NCBI GenBank assembly: GCA_014055525.1
Contig: WIAH01000018.1
Coordinates: forward strand, 1-64,000
Source of the DNA: Nitrospira sp. CR1.3
GTDB taxonomy: Bacteria; Nitrospirota; Nitrospiria; Nitrospirales; Nitrospiraceae
Reading direction: 5' to 3'
Length of the DNA stretch: 64,000 nt
The notes under the pieces are model-generated. The model was not told the origin of the DNA. It did not search any database and saw nothing but the letters and a program-made list of their open reading frames with translations. The position numbers were made by a program, and so were the translations under genes. Numbering within the stretch: the first letter of the stretch is position 1; every line of letters starts with the position of its first letter. This document shows positions 42,186-51,424 of this stretch, one piece after another.

Positions 42186-43088
42186 ATGGCGCCACGTCTC
42201 ACTCTCCCGAACTCCCCCGCACCATTCCGTTCGATATGTGCCTCGGCAGCGGCATGCGGCTGCCTGCTGTCGCTCCTGGCCGGCTGTACTCCGCCGCCTG
42301 CTGAAGAGAGGGTCGTCGCCTTCGTCAACGGACGGCCGATCACCCAGGTCGAGTTCGAGGCCGAATGGAATGAACTTCCCGATGCGACCAGAGCCCGTTA
42401 CGAAAAGGAGGGTGGTAAGCCTCGGCTGCTGAGCGAGGTGATCACCCGCGAACTCCTGCTGCAGGAGGCGCGCAAGCAGGGATTTGATCAAAACGATCAG
42501 ATCCGGGACCGCGCCCGCCGCTACAAGGAAAAGTTGATGCTCGACGAGTTGCTCAAGGACCGGATCAAGACCAAGATTGAATTGACCAAAGAAGAGCTGG
42601 ATGCCTATTACGAGAAGCACGCGCGCCAGCTGTTGACCCCGCTGAAGGTGCGGGTGGCCGTGATGTTGTTGCCGAACTTCCCCGCGGCCAAGGATCTCGA
42701 AAAGCAAGTCAACCAGGGCGGCGACTTTGCGAAATTCGCCCAGCGGTACTCCGTCGATCCCAAGACCAAAGCCAACGGCGGCGATCTCGGCCCGTATCGT
42801 AAGGACCTGGTGGTCCCGGAGGTCGATGAAGTGATTCGCCAGCTCAAGCCCGGAATGGTCAGCGCCCCGATCAAAACCGACGCCGGCTACTATCTCGTGA
42901 AGATTACCGCCCTCGATCCAGAAATCATTCAGGCGGATTTAGCGACGAGAGAGCGGCTCCGACAAGAGCTGCTCAATGAGAAGCGTCAGAAACGGTTTGA
43001 CGACGTGATCGCAGACATCCGCGCCAAGGCTGTGGTCAAGGTTGCCGATGCGTCGCGGTACGGCGGGGGCGAGATGGTCACCCGCTAA
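42186..43088 (+). CDS. peptidylprolyl isomerase lipoprotein (PpiC/SurA-like)
   Basis: 300 residues. Signal peptide with lipobox L-A-G-C (Cys34), so it is anchored to a membrane facing the periplasm. N-terminal SurA-type helices (FVNGRPITQVEFEAEW ... EVITRELLLQEARKQG), then one parvulin domain (KVRVAVMLLPNFPAAKDLEKQVNQGGDFAKFAQRYSVDPKTKANGGDLG). ATG at 42186 with GAGG 12 nt upstream; a TTG overlapping the mfd stop is the alternative start. Likely an outer-membrane-protein folding helper; forms a pair with the next gene. Confidence 0.88.
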   Translation: MAPRLTLPNSPAPFRSICASAAACGCLLSLLAGCTPPPAEERVVAFVNGRPITQVEFEAEWNELPDATRARYEKEGGKPRLLSEVITRELLLQEARKQGFDQNDQIRDRARRYKEKLMLDELLKDRIKTKIELTKEELDAYYEKHARQLLTPLKVRVAVMLLPNFPAAKDLEKQVNQGGDFAKFAQRYSVDPKTKANGGDLGPYRKDLVVPEVDEVIRQLKPGMVSAPIKTDAGYYLVKITALDPEIIQADLATRERLRQELLNEKRQKRFDDVIADIRAKAVVKVADASRYGGGEMVTR

Positions 43089-43203
43089 CATCGCTGATCC
43101 GCCCCTCCTCATTCGGGCCAGAATCCTGTACAATTGACCGGTTATGGATCGGAGCAACCAGCCGATCTGGCCGTACCGGTCCACCCCTTTCTTTCCATAG
43201 ACC

Positions 43204-44223
43204 ATGACCCGTCCGACGTTGTTCATAACAGGTATCTTGGGGGTTGCCGCTTTCTGCGCCCCGTTGCTCCCGTCGGTCGCGCCTCCGGTGTCCGCCGCGC
43301 ATGTCGAGGACCGCATCGTGGCCATCGTCAACACGGACCTCATTATGCTGTCGGAGATGAAACGGGAACTCAAGCCTGAGAAGGACCGAATCCAGAAACA
43401 GTATCGTGGGGAGGAAGCCGCGCGACAGCTCGCAATTGTGGAGGCCATGACCTTGACGAACATGATTGAACGGAAACTCCAGCTGCAAGAGGCCAAAGCC
43501 CGCTCGGTGGAGGTGTCCGATCAGGAGGTGAAGCAGGCGGTTCAGCAACTCAAGCAGCAGGGTGAAAAGATCGACGAGACCGACCCGGCGAACATGAAGG
43601 CGGTTCGGGAGCAGCTGACCCTGCTCAAGGTCGTCGATCGGGAGGTTCGAAGCGGCGTGATGGTCGCAGACCCGGAGATGAGGCGCTACTACAACGAGCA
43701 TCGCGACCGGTTTTCGCTTCCGGAGGAATACACGCTCAGTCAGATCCTCATCCGGCCGCAGTCACCCGAAGATGTGGCTCGGGCCAAGGAGAAGGCGCGC
43801 GAAGTCATGAGCCTGCTCAAGCAGGGAGAGTCGTTCGAGGATCTGGCCCTTCGCTATTCAGACGGAGCGAATGCCTCGCGCGGAGGCAAGTTGGGTCTTG
43901 TTCGGCAGGGAGAATTGCTGCCGGTAATTGAGCGGGGCGTCGCGAATCTGGTTCCGGGCGGGATTTCGGACGTGCTCCAATCCCCTGAGGGATTTCATAT
44001 CGTCCGTTTGGAAGACAAGAAACCGAAGCAATTCCGGCCCTATGATGAAGGGAGGCTGGAAATCCAATCGTTGGTCTTCCAGCAGAAGAGCGAAGACATG
44101 TTTCAAGGCTGGCTGTCGGATTTGAAGAACAAAGCCTACATTGAAATCAAGTTCGACGCTGCTGCTTCAACGCAGCCCATAGCCGATCCCGCCCCTCGCC
44201 CGTTACCGACGAATAAGCGATGA
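43204..44223 (+). CDS. surA: SurA-like peptidylprolyl isomerase
   Basis: 339 residues, periplasmic. Signal peptide (about 1-31, ending V-S-A-A-H), SurA N-terminal domain (VEDRIVAIVNTDLIMLSEMKRELKPE), and a parvulin domain (EEYTLSQILIRPQSPEDVARAKEKAREVMSLLKQGESFEDLALRYSDGANASRGGKLG). One parvulin domain only, unlike the two in E. coli SurA. The last 77 bp overlap the convergent engB. Probably escorts outer-membrane barrels such as those at 2.9-5.5 kb. Confidence 0.9.
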   Translation: MTRPTLFITGILGVAAFCAPLLPSVAPPVSAAHVEDRIVAIVNTDLIMLSEMKRELKPEKDRIQKQYRGEEAARQLAIVEAMTLTNMIERKLQLQEAKARSVEVSDQEVKQAVQQLKQQGEKIDETDPANMKAVREQLTLLKVVDREVRSGVMVADPEMRRYYNEHRDRFSLPEEYTLSQILIRPQSPEDVARAKEKAREVMSLLKQGESFEDLALRYSDGANASRGGKLGLVRQGELLPVIERGVANLVPGGISDVLQSPEGFHIVRLEDKKPKQFRPYDEGRLEIQSLVFQQKSEDMFQGWLSDLKNKAYIEIKFDAAASTQPIADPAPRPLPTNKR

Positions 44224-44749
44224 CGGGTGCGCGATCATCGAGACCAAGTCCTTCCTCCAGCCGGCGCAGGGCGGAGACCCGCTCGCTCGGCCTCAGCTTG
44301 TCCACCTTCGTCGCCACGACGAGCGGAGGGCATCCGATGGCTGAGAGCCAGTCGATCGTCTCGCGGTCCTGCGCGCCCAGGACCCGGCCCTCCACGAGGA
44401 GCACGACCGTCCGCAGCTGCTCTCGCTGCGTGAGGTACTGCTCGATCAAGGGAGCCCATTGCGCGCGGACCGACTTCGACACCTTCGCGTAACCATAGCC
44501 GGGTAGATCGATCAGCAGAAACCTGGACAGCAGCGTGTCGTCGGTGACCACGGAAAAGACGTTGACCGCCCTGGTTTTTCCCGGCGTGCGGCTGACTTTC
44601 GCCAATCCCTTTCGTTGCAAGAGCGAGTTGATCAGTGAGGATTTTCCGACGTTCGACCGGCCGACAAAGGCCACCTCGGGCAGATTGCCCTTCGGAAACT
44701 GTTCGGAGCCGACGCAACTTCTGATAAACTCAGCCGTCAGAATCTTCAT
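44147..44749 (-). CDS. engB: ribosome biogenesis GTPase EngB/YihA
   Basis: 200 residues. G1 is GRSNVGKSSLIN, G2 region TPGKTRAVN, G3 is DLPGYGYAKV, G4 is TKVDKL and G5 near YSSVTGEG, all in order. Needed for 50S subunit assembly. ATG at 44749 has AGG at 8-nt spacing; a second ATG six bases upstream is equally open. Its 3' end overlaps surA by 77 bp in the opposite direction and its 5' end is 29 bp from divergent mtgA. Confidence 0.93.
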   Translation of the reverse strand: MKILTAEFIRSCVGSEQFPKGNLPEVAFVGRSNVGKSSLINSLLQRKGLAKVSRTPGKTRAVNVFSVVTDDTLLSRFLLIDLPGYGYAKVSKSVRAQWAPLIEQYLTQREQLRTVVLLVEGRVLGAQDRETIDWLSAIGCPPLVVATKVDKLRPSERVSALRRLEEGLGLDDRAPVIAYSSVTGEGRDRLWAALKQQRRT

Positions 44750-44778
44750 CGTCATTACCTGTTCATAGGCAGCCTCCG

Positions 44779-45513
44779 ATGCGGAAGTCAACCTCGCGCC
44801 GACGCACACGTCTGATTCTTGTCCTGATTCTCTGCATCGGTCTTCCCCTGGCCGCCCTCGGATTTCTCTGGCTCCTTACGATGCCGGACGTGTCGTCCTT
44901 GCAAACGACCAATCCGATCGCCACCGCGCTGATCGAGACTCGGCAGGCTCAGGCCAAGCGGGAAGGCCGTTCGATCGGACGTCACTGGATCTGGGTTCCG
45001 CTTTCCCGCATCTCGCCTGCTCTGCGCCAGGCTGTCGTCGCGGCGGAAGACGCCGCCTTCTTTACCCATGAAGGGTTCGACTGGGAAGGCATGAAGGACG
45101 CCGCCATGTACGATCTGGAGAAGGGCGAGCTCAAGCGGGGAGGCAGCACGATCACCCAACAACTGGCGAAAAACCTCTACCTCTCTTCCGAGCGGTCGCT
45201 GCTGCGGAAAGCGCACGAGGCCTTGATCACCCGCTCGCTCGAACACCATCTCTCAAAAGACCGAATTCTCGAACTGTACTTGAACGTTGCGGAATGGGGC
45301 GACGGAGTGTACGGGGCAGAAGCCGCGGCGCGGCATCACTTCAAGAAGCCGGCTCGCGACCTGACGCCTGAGGAAGCGGCGTGGCTGGCGGCGATCCTGC
45401 CTTCGCCGCGACGGTATGACCCAATCAGGAAAACGACGGCCTTGGCTCGTCGCTACGAACGCATCCTGCGGCGCATGAATCGGATCTCGACTCAGTCTGG
45501 GACTCCGTTGTAG
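44779..45513 (+). CDS. mtgA: monofunctional biosynthetic peptidoglycan transglycosylase
   Basis: 244 residues, GT51 family. N-terminal basic segment and one TM anchor (LILVLILCIGLPLAALGFLWLL), then the catalytic EDAAFFTHEGFDWEGM (first Glu), RGGSTITQQLAKNLYLSSERS, and ILELYLNVAEWGDGVYGAEAAARHHF (second Glu). Polymerises lipid II glycan strands in the periplasm; complements the lipid II flippase murJ at 55387. Divergent from engB with only 29 bp between. Confidence 0.94.
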   Translation: MRKSTSRRRTRLILVLILCIGLPLAALGFLWLLTMPDVSSLQTTNPIATALIETRQAQAKREGRSIGRHWIWVPLSRISPALRQAVVAAEDAAFFTHEGFDWEGMKDAAMYDLEKGELKRGGSTITQQLAKNLYLSSERSLLRKAHEALITRSLEHHLSKDRILELYLNVAEWGDGVYGAEAAARHHFKKPARDLTPEEAAWLAAILPSPRRYDPIRKTTALARRYERILRRMNRISTQSGTPL

Positions 45514-45901
45514 TGAGTGAGTATGTTTCAGATTGGCTGGTCCTGTCGGCGGGCAGCCCCGACATCCTCGCTCCGCACTTGGGAAATCCGGGATGAGATG
45601 CCCGCATACTCCGGCGCCTCAGGTCGACCGTACGATGCTTTGCCTCTGCTCGGCTGCGCAACTCGGTCCGTTCGAGCTTCGCATGAACGGGCCATCGAAC
45701 AGTGCTCGCCGTCGTGCAGCACGACCGCCTCGGCACAAGTCGTATGCGCAGCATCCCATCCCTCTCTCGTAGATCATAGGCCTGCTCGCGCTGAACGCGC
45801 CATGGGTCAAAGACGGCGTCTTCTTGCGGGACAGTGTGGGCGAAATAGTCCCTCCCTCAGTGCAATCGCCCATTGCCAATCTGAATTGATCCTATTTTGG
45901 T
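45514..45901. other. gene-free border of the R-M island
   Basis: 388 bp between mtgA and the restriction locus promoter. An open plus-strand frame (45517-45912) has no family character, a biased composition and no ribosome-binding site; I leave it uncalled. No tRNA, att-like direct repeat or terminator was recognised. Confidence 0.45.
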
Positions 45902-45930
45902 TTGCACCGTGATCTCGGGTTAGTTACTAT
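45902..45930 (+). promoter_or_regulatory. sigma70-type promoter for the R-M locus
   Basis: TTGCAC (45902-45907), 17-bp spacer, TACTAT (45925-45930). The res ATG is 8 nt after the -10, again predicting a leaderless transcript. Confidence 0.6.
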
Positions 45931-45938
45931 GCCGCCTC

Positions 45939-48587
45939 ATGACTCACCTTCATGAGCAGGTGGCAAGTCGAGCAGCCGCCTGGCGCGCAGAAAGTTATTC
46001 CTCTACCGAACACCCTGCTATCGCGGAGATTTTGGAATGGGCACATGTGCCGGAGACGGGACATGCACGGTTTCTCCGGAGACCTCAACTCCGTGCCTTG
46101 GAAACCTATTGGTATCTGCGCCTCGTTGAAAAGACTCCGCATGTCTTTGATCTCTACAGGAAGTTCTACCCCAAGCAGTCAGAGCTGCTCTCAGCGCTGG
46201 GACTCAATCACAGTGGCATCAAGGAATACGTTCTCGATGAAGGGCTCGAGGCTCTTCTGAAGCGCATTGAGACGGACGATTCTTTTGTCCGTGACTTCGA
46301 CCTCGAATCGCTCCGCGAGACGTTGACGCTCGATTATCCTAGCTACATCCTGGCCTTGGCGATGGGAGCGGGAAAGACCATCCTGATGGGGGCGATCTTC
46401 GCGACGGAATTTGCCATGGCCTTGGAGTACCCGGACGGTCCCTTCGTCCAAAATGCCCTGGTCTTCGCACCGGGCAAAACGATCCTCGAATCGCTCCGGG
46501 AGTTGGTCGAGGTGCCCTACGAGAAGATCCTGCCCCCTCGCTTCTTCAAGCCATTTGCTGCATCAGTCAAACTGACATTCACCCGCGACGGGGAAAAGGA
46601 CGTGCCGGTCATTCGCGGATCTTCGTTCAATGTGGTGGTCACGAATACCGAGAAGATCCGCATTCAGAAAGAGACCATCCGTAAATCGGACTTGGGCGGT
46701 CTGTTCCCAGCCGGTCGGGAAGACGAGGCGCGTTCCGAGGTGGCGAATCTGCGGCTTCAAGCCATCGCATCGCTGCCTCACCTGGCGGTGTTTTCCGACG
46801 AAGCGCATCACACGTACGGCCAGTCCCTCGATGTCGAGCTCAAAAAAGTTCGGAAGACCGTGGACTACCTGGCAGCCAACACCAACGTGATTTGTGTCGT
46901 CAACACCACTGGCACGCCCTACTTCCAGCGCCAGCCGCTCAGGGATGTCGTGGTCTGGTACGGCCTCTCCGAAGGCATCAAGGACGACATTCTGAAAGAC
47001 CTGGCCGGGAACATTCAGGCCTACGACTTCTCGGGAGAGGCCAAGGCCTACGTGGCGCACGTCATCGTGGACTTCTTTAAGGACTACGGCCATGTGACTC
47101 TGCCTAACGGCGCACCCGCCAAATTGGCCCTGTACTTTCCCCAAAACAATGATTTAAAGGAACTGAAACCGGTGATCGACCATACACTCGTCACAATCGG
47201 TCAGAGCCCGGCCCTGTGTTTAGTGAATACGTCTGACGAGACGATGACCAAACAGGCCGACATCGATGCTTTCAACCGTTTGAATGACCCGTCAGCGCCG
47301 CATCGGGTCATCTTGCTTGTTAACAAGGGCACCGAAGGATGGAACTGTCCCAGCCTCTTTGCTTGCGCCCTGGCCCGGAAACTCAAGACCTCCAACAATT
47401 TTGTCTTGCAGGCGGCGACCCGCTGCTTGCGACAGGTACCGGGCAACAAGACCAAAGCCCGCGTCTATCTTTCGTCGGATAACTTCACGGTCCTGGATAA
47501 GCAACTACAAGAAACCTACGGTGAAACGATCGCCGACTTAAATCACACCGGGCAAGAGACCCGCCACGCTCGCATCGTTCTCCGCAAACTCGACCTTCCG
47601 CCATTGGTGGTCACACAACTTGTCCGTACCGTAATCAAGAAAGATGGAGGGGGCTCACCACTGCGTCTCGAGAAGCCGGAGATGAGGCGGGCCGGCGGAC
47701 TCTCGAAGTCCGTGTTCACGATCGCCGAACAGGAATCGACGTTTAATGTTTTGCGCCAAGTGGATCCGACCGTCACGATCGAAACGGTTCCTGATACGAC
47801 CGATGCCTATGCCGCCGCCGTGGACCTCGCAGCCCGGTACCGGCTCGATCTCTGGGCCCTGTACGACGAACTCAAACGACTGTATGGTAACGAAGACATC
47901 CCGTCCGCCCATCTCAATGACCTGGCCTCTCAGGTGGAAGCGCAGACTCGCGCCTATGGTGTCAAGGAAGAGAAGGTGGATGTGGCGCTGGCGCTGGTGA
48001 AACCGGAAGGATTTGCCAAGAGATTCGACGCGTCGGGCGCGGAGGTTTATACAGCCGACATCATCTATCCCAGGGACCGCGAACACCTGCTGCTTTCTTG
48101 GGAAACTATGAAGACACACAATGCCGGCGCCTTCGGCTTTCATTACAGTCCGTATGATTTCGACTCCAATCCTGAAAAGAGTTTCTTCGAGCAGATGCTC
48201 GGCCACTTGAATCTCAAGGCCGGCGAGATCGAAGACATCTATTTCACCGGCGCCGTGACCGATCCGAACAAGACCGATTTCTACGTCGAATACAAAGACG
48301 AGAAGGGCAAATGGCGGCACTATACGCCGGACTTTGTCATCAGGCGGAAGCCTGACCAAGGCAAGAAAGCCGCCAGCGGCAAGGTGTTCATCGTGGAAAT
48401 CAAACGCGAGCACGACCGGGCGCATCCGTTGGACGGCGAAAACGGGCGTAAGGCGGTCGCGTTGCGTAAATGGGAAGCGTTGAATCCGGAGCGCCTGCAA
48501 TACCAGATGATCTTCACCGCGAGCGACACGGTGAGCGCCGACCAGTTGCAAGAGGCGAAAACATTTGTCGAAGGAATAGAGACCTGA
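45939..48587 (+). CDS. type III restriction endonuclease subunit Res
   Basis: 882 residues. SF2 helicase with Walker A ALAMGAGKTILMGAI (K146), DEAH box in FSDEAHHTYGQ, and helicase motif VI-like FVLQAATRCLRQVPG. The C-terminal nuclease is PD-(D/E)xK type: YTPDFVIRR ... KVFIVEIKRE (about 793-823). Its partner for modification would be the Mod encoded at 49996-52119, which is broken. Order is res before mod, the reverse of the classical operon. Start fits the promoter rather than a Shine-Dalgarno. Confidence 0.92.
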   Translation: MTHLHEQVASRAAAWRAESYSSTEHPAIAEILEWAHVPETGHARFLRRPQLRALETYWYLRLVEKTPHVFDLYRKFYPKQSELLSALGLNHSGIKEYVLDEGLEALLKRIETDDSFVRDFDLESLRETLTLDYPSYILALAMGAGKTILMGAIFATEFAMALEYPDGPFVQNALVFAPGKTILESLRELVEVPYEKILPPRFFKPFAASVKLTFTRDGEKDVPVIRGSSFNVVVTNTEKIRIQKETIRKSDLGGLFPAGREDEARSEVANLRLQAIASLPHLAVFSDEAHHTYGQSLDVELKKVRKTVDYLAANTNVICVVNTTGTPYFQRQPLRDVVVWYGLSEGIKDDILKDLAGNIQAYDFSGEAKAYVAHVIVDFFKDYGHVTLPNGAPAKLALYFPQNNDLKELKPVIDHTLVTIGQSPALCLVNTSDETMTKQADIDAFNRLNDPSAPHRVILLVNKGTEGWNCPSLFACALARKLKTSNNFVLQAATRCLRQVPGNKTKARVYLSSDNFTVLDKQLQETYGETIADLNHTGQETRHARIVLRKLDLPPLVVTQLVRTVIKKDGGGSPLRLEKPEMRRAGGLSKSVFTIAEQESTFNVLRQVDPTVTIETVPDTTDAYAAAVDLAARYRLDLWALYDELKRLYGNEDIPSAHLNDLASQVEAQTRAYGVKEEKVDVALALVKPEGFAKRFDASGAEVYTADIIYPRDREHLLLSWETMKTHNAGAFGFHYSPYDFDSNPEKSFFEQMLGHLNLKAGEIEDIYFTGAVTDPNKTDFYVEYKDEKGKWRHYTPDFVIRRKPDQGKKAASGKVFIVEIKREHDRAHPLDGENGRKAVALRKWEALNPERLQYQMIFTASDTVSADQLQEAKTFVEGIET

Positions 48588-48599
48588 TGGTCAGAAGGC

Positions 48600-48680
48600 G
48601 GTCGCACATTGCGACCCCTTCGGTCGCTTGAGATTCCAAATTGGAATCTCAAACTTGAAATCACGCACTGTGATTTCAAG
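48600..48680. repeat. ladder of perfect hairpins with 5-nt loops
   Basis: Consecutive perfect inverted repeats: GGTCGC/GCGACC (48600-48616, loop ACATT); the same GCGACC pairing with the next GGTCGC (48611-48627, loop CCTTC); a 10-bp stem (48628-48652, loop AAATT); and an 11-bp stem (48654-48680, loop GCACT). The first two share one strand and so exclude each other. No T run follows. Located 13 bp after the res stop and 17 bp before the DUF6978-like ATG. Confidence 0.85.
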
Positions 48681-48697
48681 AAGAAAAGGCAACGGTT

Positions 48698-49186
48698 ATG
48701 GCGATTCGTCTGAGCGAGGCAGAGATTTCCCGACTTCTGGCCGAACGGAAACCTTTGCCGCCTGATTATCGAGAGCGCATCCAGGCAAAACCTAAGCATG
48801 GTCACAAGGAACGCGAGTTGGACGTCATAGGCACCGATGGGTCCGAGTTTCGATTGATTTTTCGGCAGAGCGAATTTAATCCGCTCGACTTTTCGGTTAT
48901 TCTTGCCTATCGGCCGCCCAAGACAAATCAGCTTTTCCGGCTCCGCCGGTATAATGGCAAGAGTCACGAACACACGAACACTCTTGATGGCCATACTTTT
49001 TATGATTTTCACGTGCATAAGGCCACTGAACGGTATCAGGACGAATCAGGCCTACGCGAAGACTCTTATGCAGAGCCGACAAAAAGTTTTGCCGATTTTC
49101 ATGGCGCCATCCGCGCGATGCTGGGAGACTGCGGATTCGATGTGCCTCCCGACACTCAAGGCACTCTCTTTGAGGAGGAACAGTAG
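48698..49186 (+). CDS. DUF6978-like protein in R-M locus
   Basis: 162 residues. Begins with a helix ([39 protein letters not shown]) and continues as a beta-rich domain ([53 protein letters not shown]). It matches my recollection of the DUF6978 family; function unknown. It lies between res and the DUF1828-type gene with only a 2-bp gap to the latter, so the two form a unit. Base use is visibly more A/T-rich than the flanking chromosome. Confidence 0.72.
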   Translation: MAIRLSEAEISRLLAERKPLPPDYRERIQAKPKHGHKERELDVIGTDGSEFRLIFRQSEFNPLDFSVILAYRPPKTNQLFRLRRYNGKSHEHTNTLDGHTFYDFHVHKATERYQDESGLREDSYAEPTKSFADFHGAIRAMLGDCGFDVPPDTQGTLFEEEQ

Positions 49187-49188
49187 CC

Positions 49189-49968
49189 ATGCCCCTTGAG
49201 ACGATTGAGCGAGATTTCAAACAAAAGGTTTGCGAAAGCCTCCACCTCACCTCAGAAGGTGTGGATCGTTATCGAGTATTCACGCCCTTTCTGTTCGAGG
49301 ATGGCGACCATTTGGCTATTGTCCTCAAGCGTGAGCAGAGTCGCTGGATTCTCTCGGATGAGGGCCACACCTATATGCACCTTACCTATGACTTGGATGA
49401 AAAAGACCTCCAGCGCGGCACACGTCAAAAGATCATTACAAGCGCTCTCTCCGCCTTCGCGGTCGACGACCGGAACGGCGAGTTGATTCTCGGCATCCAG
49501 GACAATCGCTACGGAGATGCGCTTTACAGCTTTGTTCAAGCGTTACTCAAGATCTCCGATGTGACTTACCTTTCGCGGGATCGCGTCCGCTCCACGTTCA
49601 TGGAAGATTTCCGCACGTTCATGCAAGAGCGAGTGCCTGAATCGCGCCGACGATTTGACTGGTACGATCCCGCGCACGATCCCGAGGGGAAATATGTTGT
49701 GGACTGTCGAGTGAATGGGATGGCACGCCCGCTCCTTGTCTATGCCTTACCCAACGACGACAAAGTTAGAGACGCCACCATCAGCTTGCTCCAGTTTGAG
49801 CGATGGGAATTGCCGTTCCATTCTGTCGGAGTGTTCGAAGATCAGGAAGAGGTCAACCGGAAGGTCCTGGCTAGGTTCAGTGATGTCTGCGAAAAGCAGT
49901 TTTCCAGTCTCGCGGCCAACAAGGACCGCATCAGTCGATACTTAGACGAAACCCTTGGGCAAGGATAA
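49189..49968 (+). CDS. DUF1828/DUF1829-domain protein in R-M locus
   Basis: 259 residues. The DUF1828 part has [38 protein letters not shown] (SDxGxT-type strand motif), followed by an acidic link, and the C-terminal half (about 130-255) resembles DUF1829 ([36 protein letters not shown]). The molecular activity is not established as far as I know; homologues occur in phage- and R-M-linked loci. Two bp after the DUF6978-like gene. Composition is A/T-leaning. Confidence 0.75.
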   Translation: MPLETIERDFKQKVCESLHLTSEGVDRYRVFTPFLFEDGDHLAIVLKREQSRWILSDEGHTYMHLTYDLDEKDLQRGTRQKIITSALSAFAVDDRNGELILGIQDNRYGDALYSFVQALLKISDVTYLSRDRVRSTFMEDFRTFMQERVPESRRRFDWYDPAHDPEGKYVVDCRVNGMARPLLVYALPNDDKVRDATISLLQFERWELPFHSVGVFEDQEEVNRKVLARFSDVCEKQFSSLAANKDRISRYLDETLGQG

Positions 49969-49995
49969 GACCGCTGCATTGAAGCCGCACCTGCG

Positions 49996-51424
49996 ATGGC
50001 AAAAGTGAAATCAAGAAAAGTACGGACGGATAAACCGACAGGGAAAGGCATGCGCACGAAGAAGGCAGCGGTGACGCCCAGCCCCGTTGCGTCGGTAAAG
50101 AAAGTCGAGGTCAAGATTACTGCCGCCAAGGGGCGTCCGATGTTAACGTGGGTGGGCAAGCGGCCGCTTTCACAGGTCACGGCATTCCCGGCCCAGCATG
50201 TGGAGACCTTCGACCCAACCGGTTCATTCGGTGGCAAACCTGCAACTCCCGATCTCTGGAACGACTGGCCTGCCGCTTATCCAAAAGGCGGCATGTTGTT
50301 TCACGGGGACAACAAGGAAGTGTTGGCCCATCTCCTTGCCCAATGGGTTCCGTGGAAAAGTAAGTCTGATTTACATCGACCCACCGTTCGATTCCGGCGC
50401 TGACTATGTGCGGAAAGTTTCCCTCAGGGGCGCGAAAGGGACGGCAAAGCTCGACGGCGAGAGCTACACGTTGGGCGAGCAGATTCAGTACACCGACATC
50501 TGGGCCAACGACAATTACCTTCAGTTCATGTATGAGCGATTGATGCTGATGAAAGAGTTGCTGGCGGAGGATGGAAGCCTCTGGCTCCATTGTGATGCGC
50601 ATCGGTCTCATTTTCTCCGCTGTTTGTTGGATGAAGTGTTTGGTGCCGAGAATTTTCGCAACGAGGTTATTCGGGAAAAACAGAGAGGCGGCAAGCATCA
50701 CGCCAACCTGGCAGTCGGCTCTATCCACGACACACTACTGCATTTCTCAAAGAGCGAGAAATTTACATGGAATGAGATTCGAAGGGAGATACCTGAGCGA
50801 ATTCTTCTAGAGCGATATCCGCTCGAGGATGAGATTGGTAGGTATGCTCTTTCTGATTGTACCAATTTCAAGGTTTCAAGGCCTAACCTGACCTATGAGT
50901 TTCTAGGTTTCAATAGAACCTGGAAGTGGACCAAAGAAGAAATGCTTCGGAAGTACGAAGAAGGCGAGGTCGTCCAGATTGCTCCGGGAAATATCCCCCG
51001 TCGTAAGGTCCGCCCGAATCCCGAAGGCGACAAGCTTCAAAGCATCTGGTATGACGTGGCTGATACTGAAAAGGTGAGTGATTATCCAACTGAAAAATCT
51101 GCGACTCTCCTGGAAAGAACAATTGAGGTGTCCTCCCATTCACTTAGTGTGGTCCTCGACTGCTTCATCGGCTCCGGCACGGCGGCAGCAGTGGCTCAAA
51201 AGCTTGGCAGGCGCTGGATCGGCTGCGATATCAACAAGGGCGCGATTCAAACCACGGCCAAGCGGCTACAAACGATCATCCAGGATCAGATAGAGGTGGA
51301 GAAGACGCGCCCTCTCACGCTGCCTCTCGATTCGGAGACGGGGACAGCACCGACTGCGTCGGAGCCAGTCCCCGAGACGCGGAGCCAGTTCCCGCGCAAT
51401 CGGCTTTCAGCGTCTGGCGCGTGA
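49996..51424 (+). pseudogene. type III DNA methyltransferase Mod, frameshifted
   Basis: The N-terminal segment (49996 onward) reads through GGMLFHGDNKEVLAHLLAQ and then leaves frame; the next frame, open from 50198, carries NGFRGKVSLIYIDPPFDSGADYVRK and the rest. One extra C in the CCC at 50339-50341 explains the break (GCC AAT GGG expected). The catalytic DPPF and the SAM motif VLDCFIGSGTAAAVAQKLG are both in the second part, with a variable target-recognition region between. The frame is lost again near 51380 so that the C-terminal segment is in a third frame (51421-52119). Modification is probably lost unless frameshifting rescues it. Confidence 0.82.
51340..51399. repeat. REP-like palindrome plus 20-nt direct repeat inside mod
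   Basis: GGGGAC...CCGAC pairs with GTCGG...GTCCCC (51340-51373) as an imperfect hairpin. CGGAGCCAGTYCCCG occurs twice, 20 nt apart (from 51360 and from 51380). Removing one 20-nt unit joins the frame ending SEPVP to the frame AQSAFSVWRVNDYDL, restoring a continuous Mod. Confidence 0.7.

Noticed and set aside
45517-45912. 131-codon plus-strand frame before res
   Set aside because: No start signal, low-quality composition, no resemblance to a known family; the res promoter lies across its end.
48628-48680. rho-independent terminator
   Set aside because: The stems are AT-rich and are not followed by a T run; the adjacent gene starts 17 bp later.
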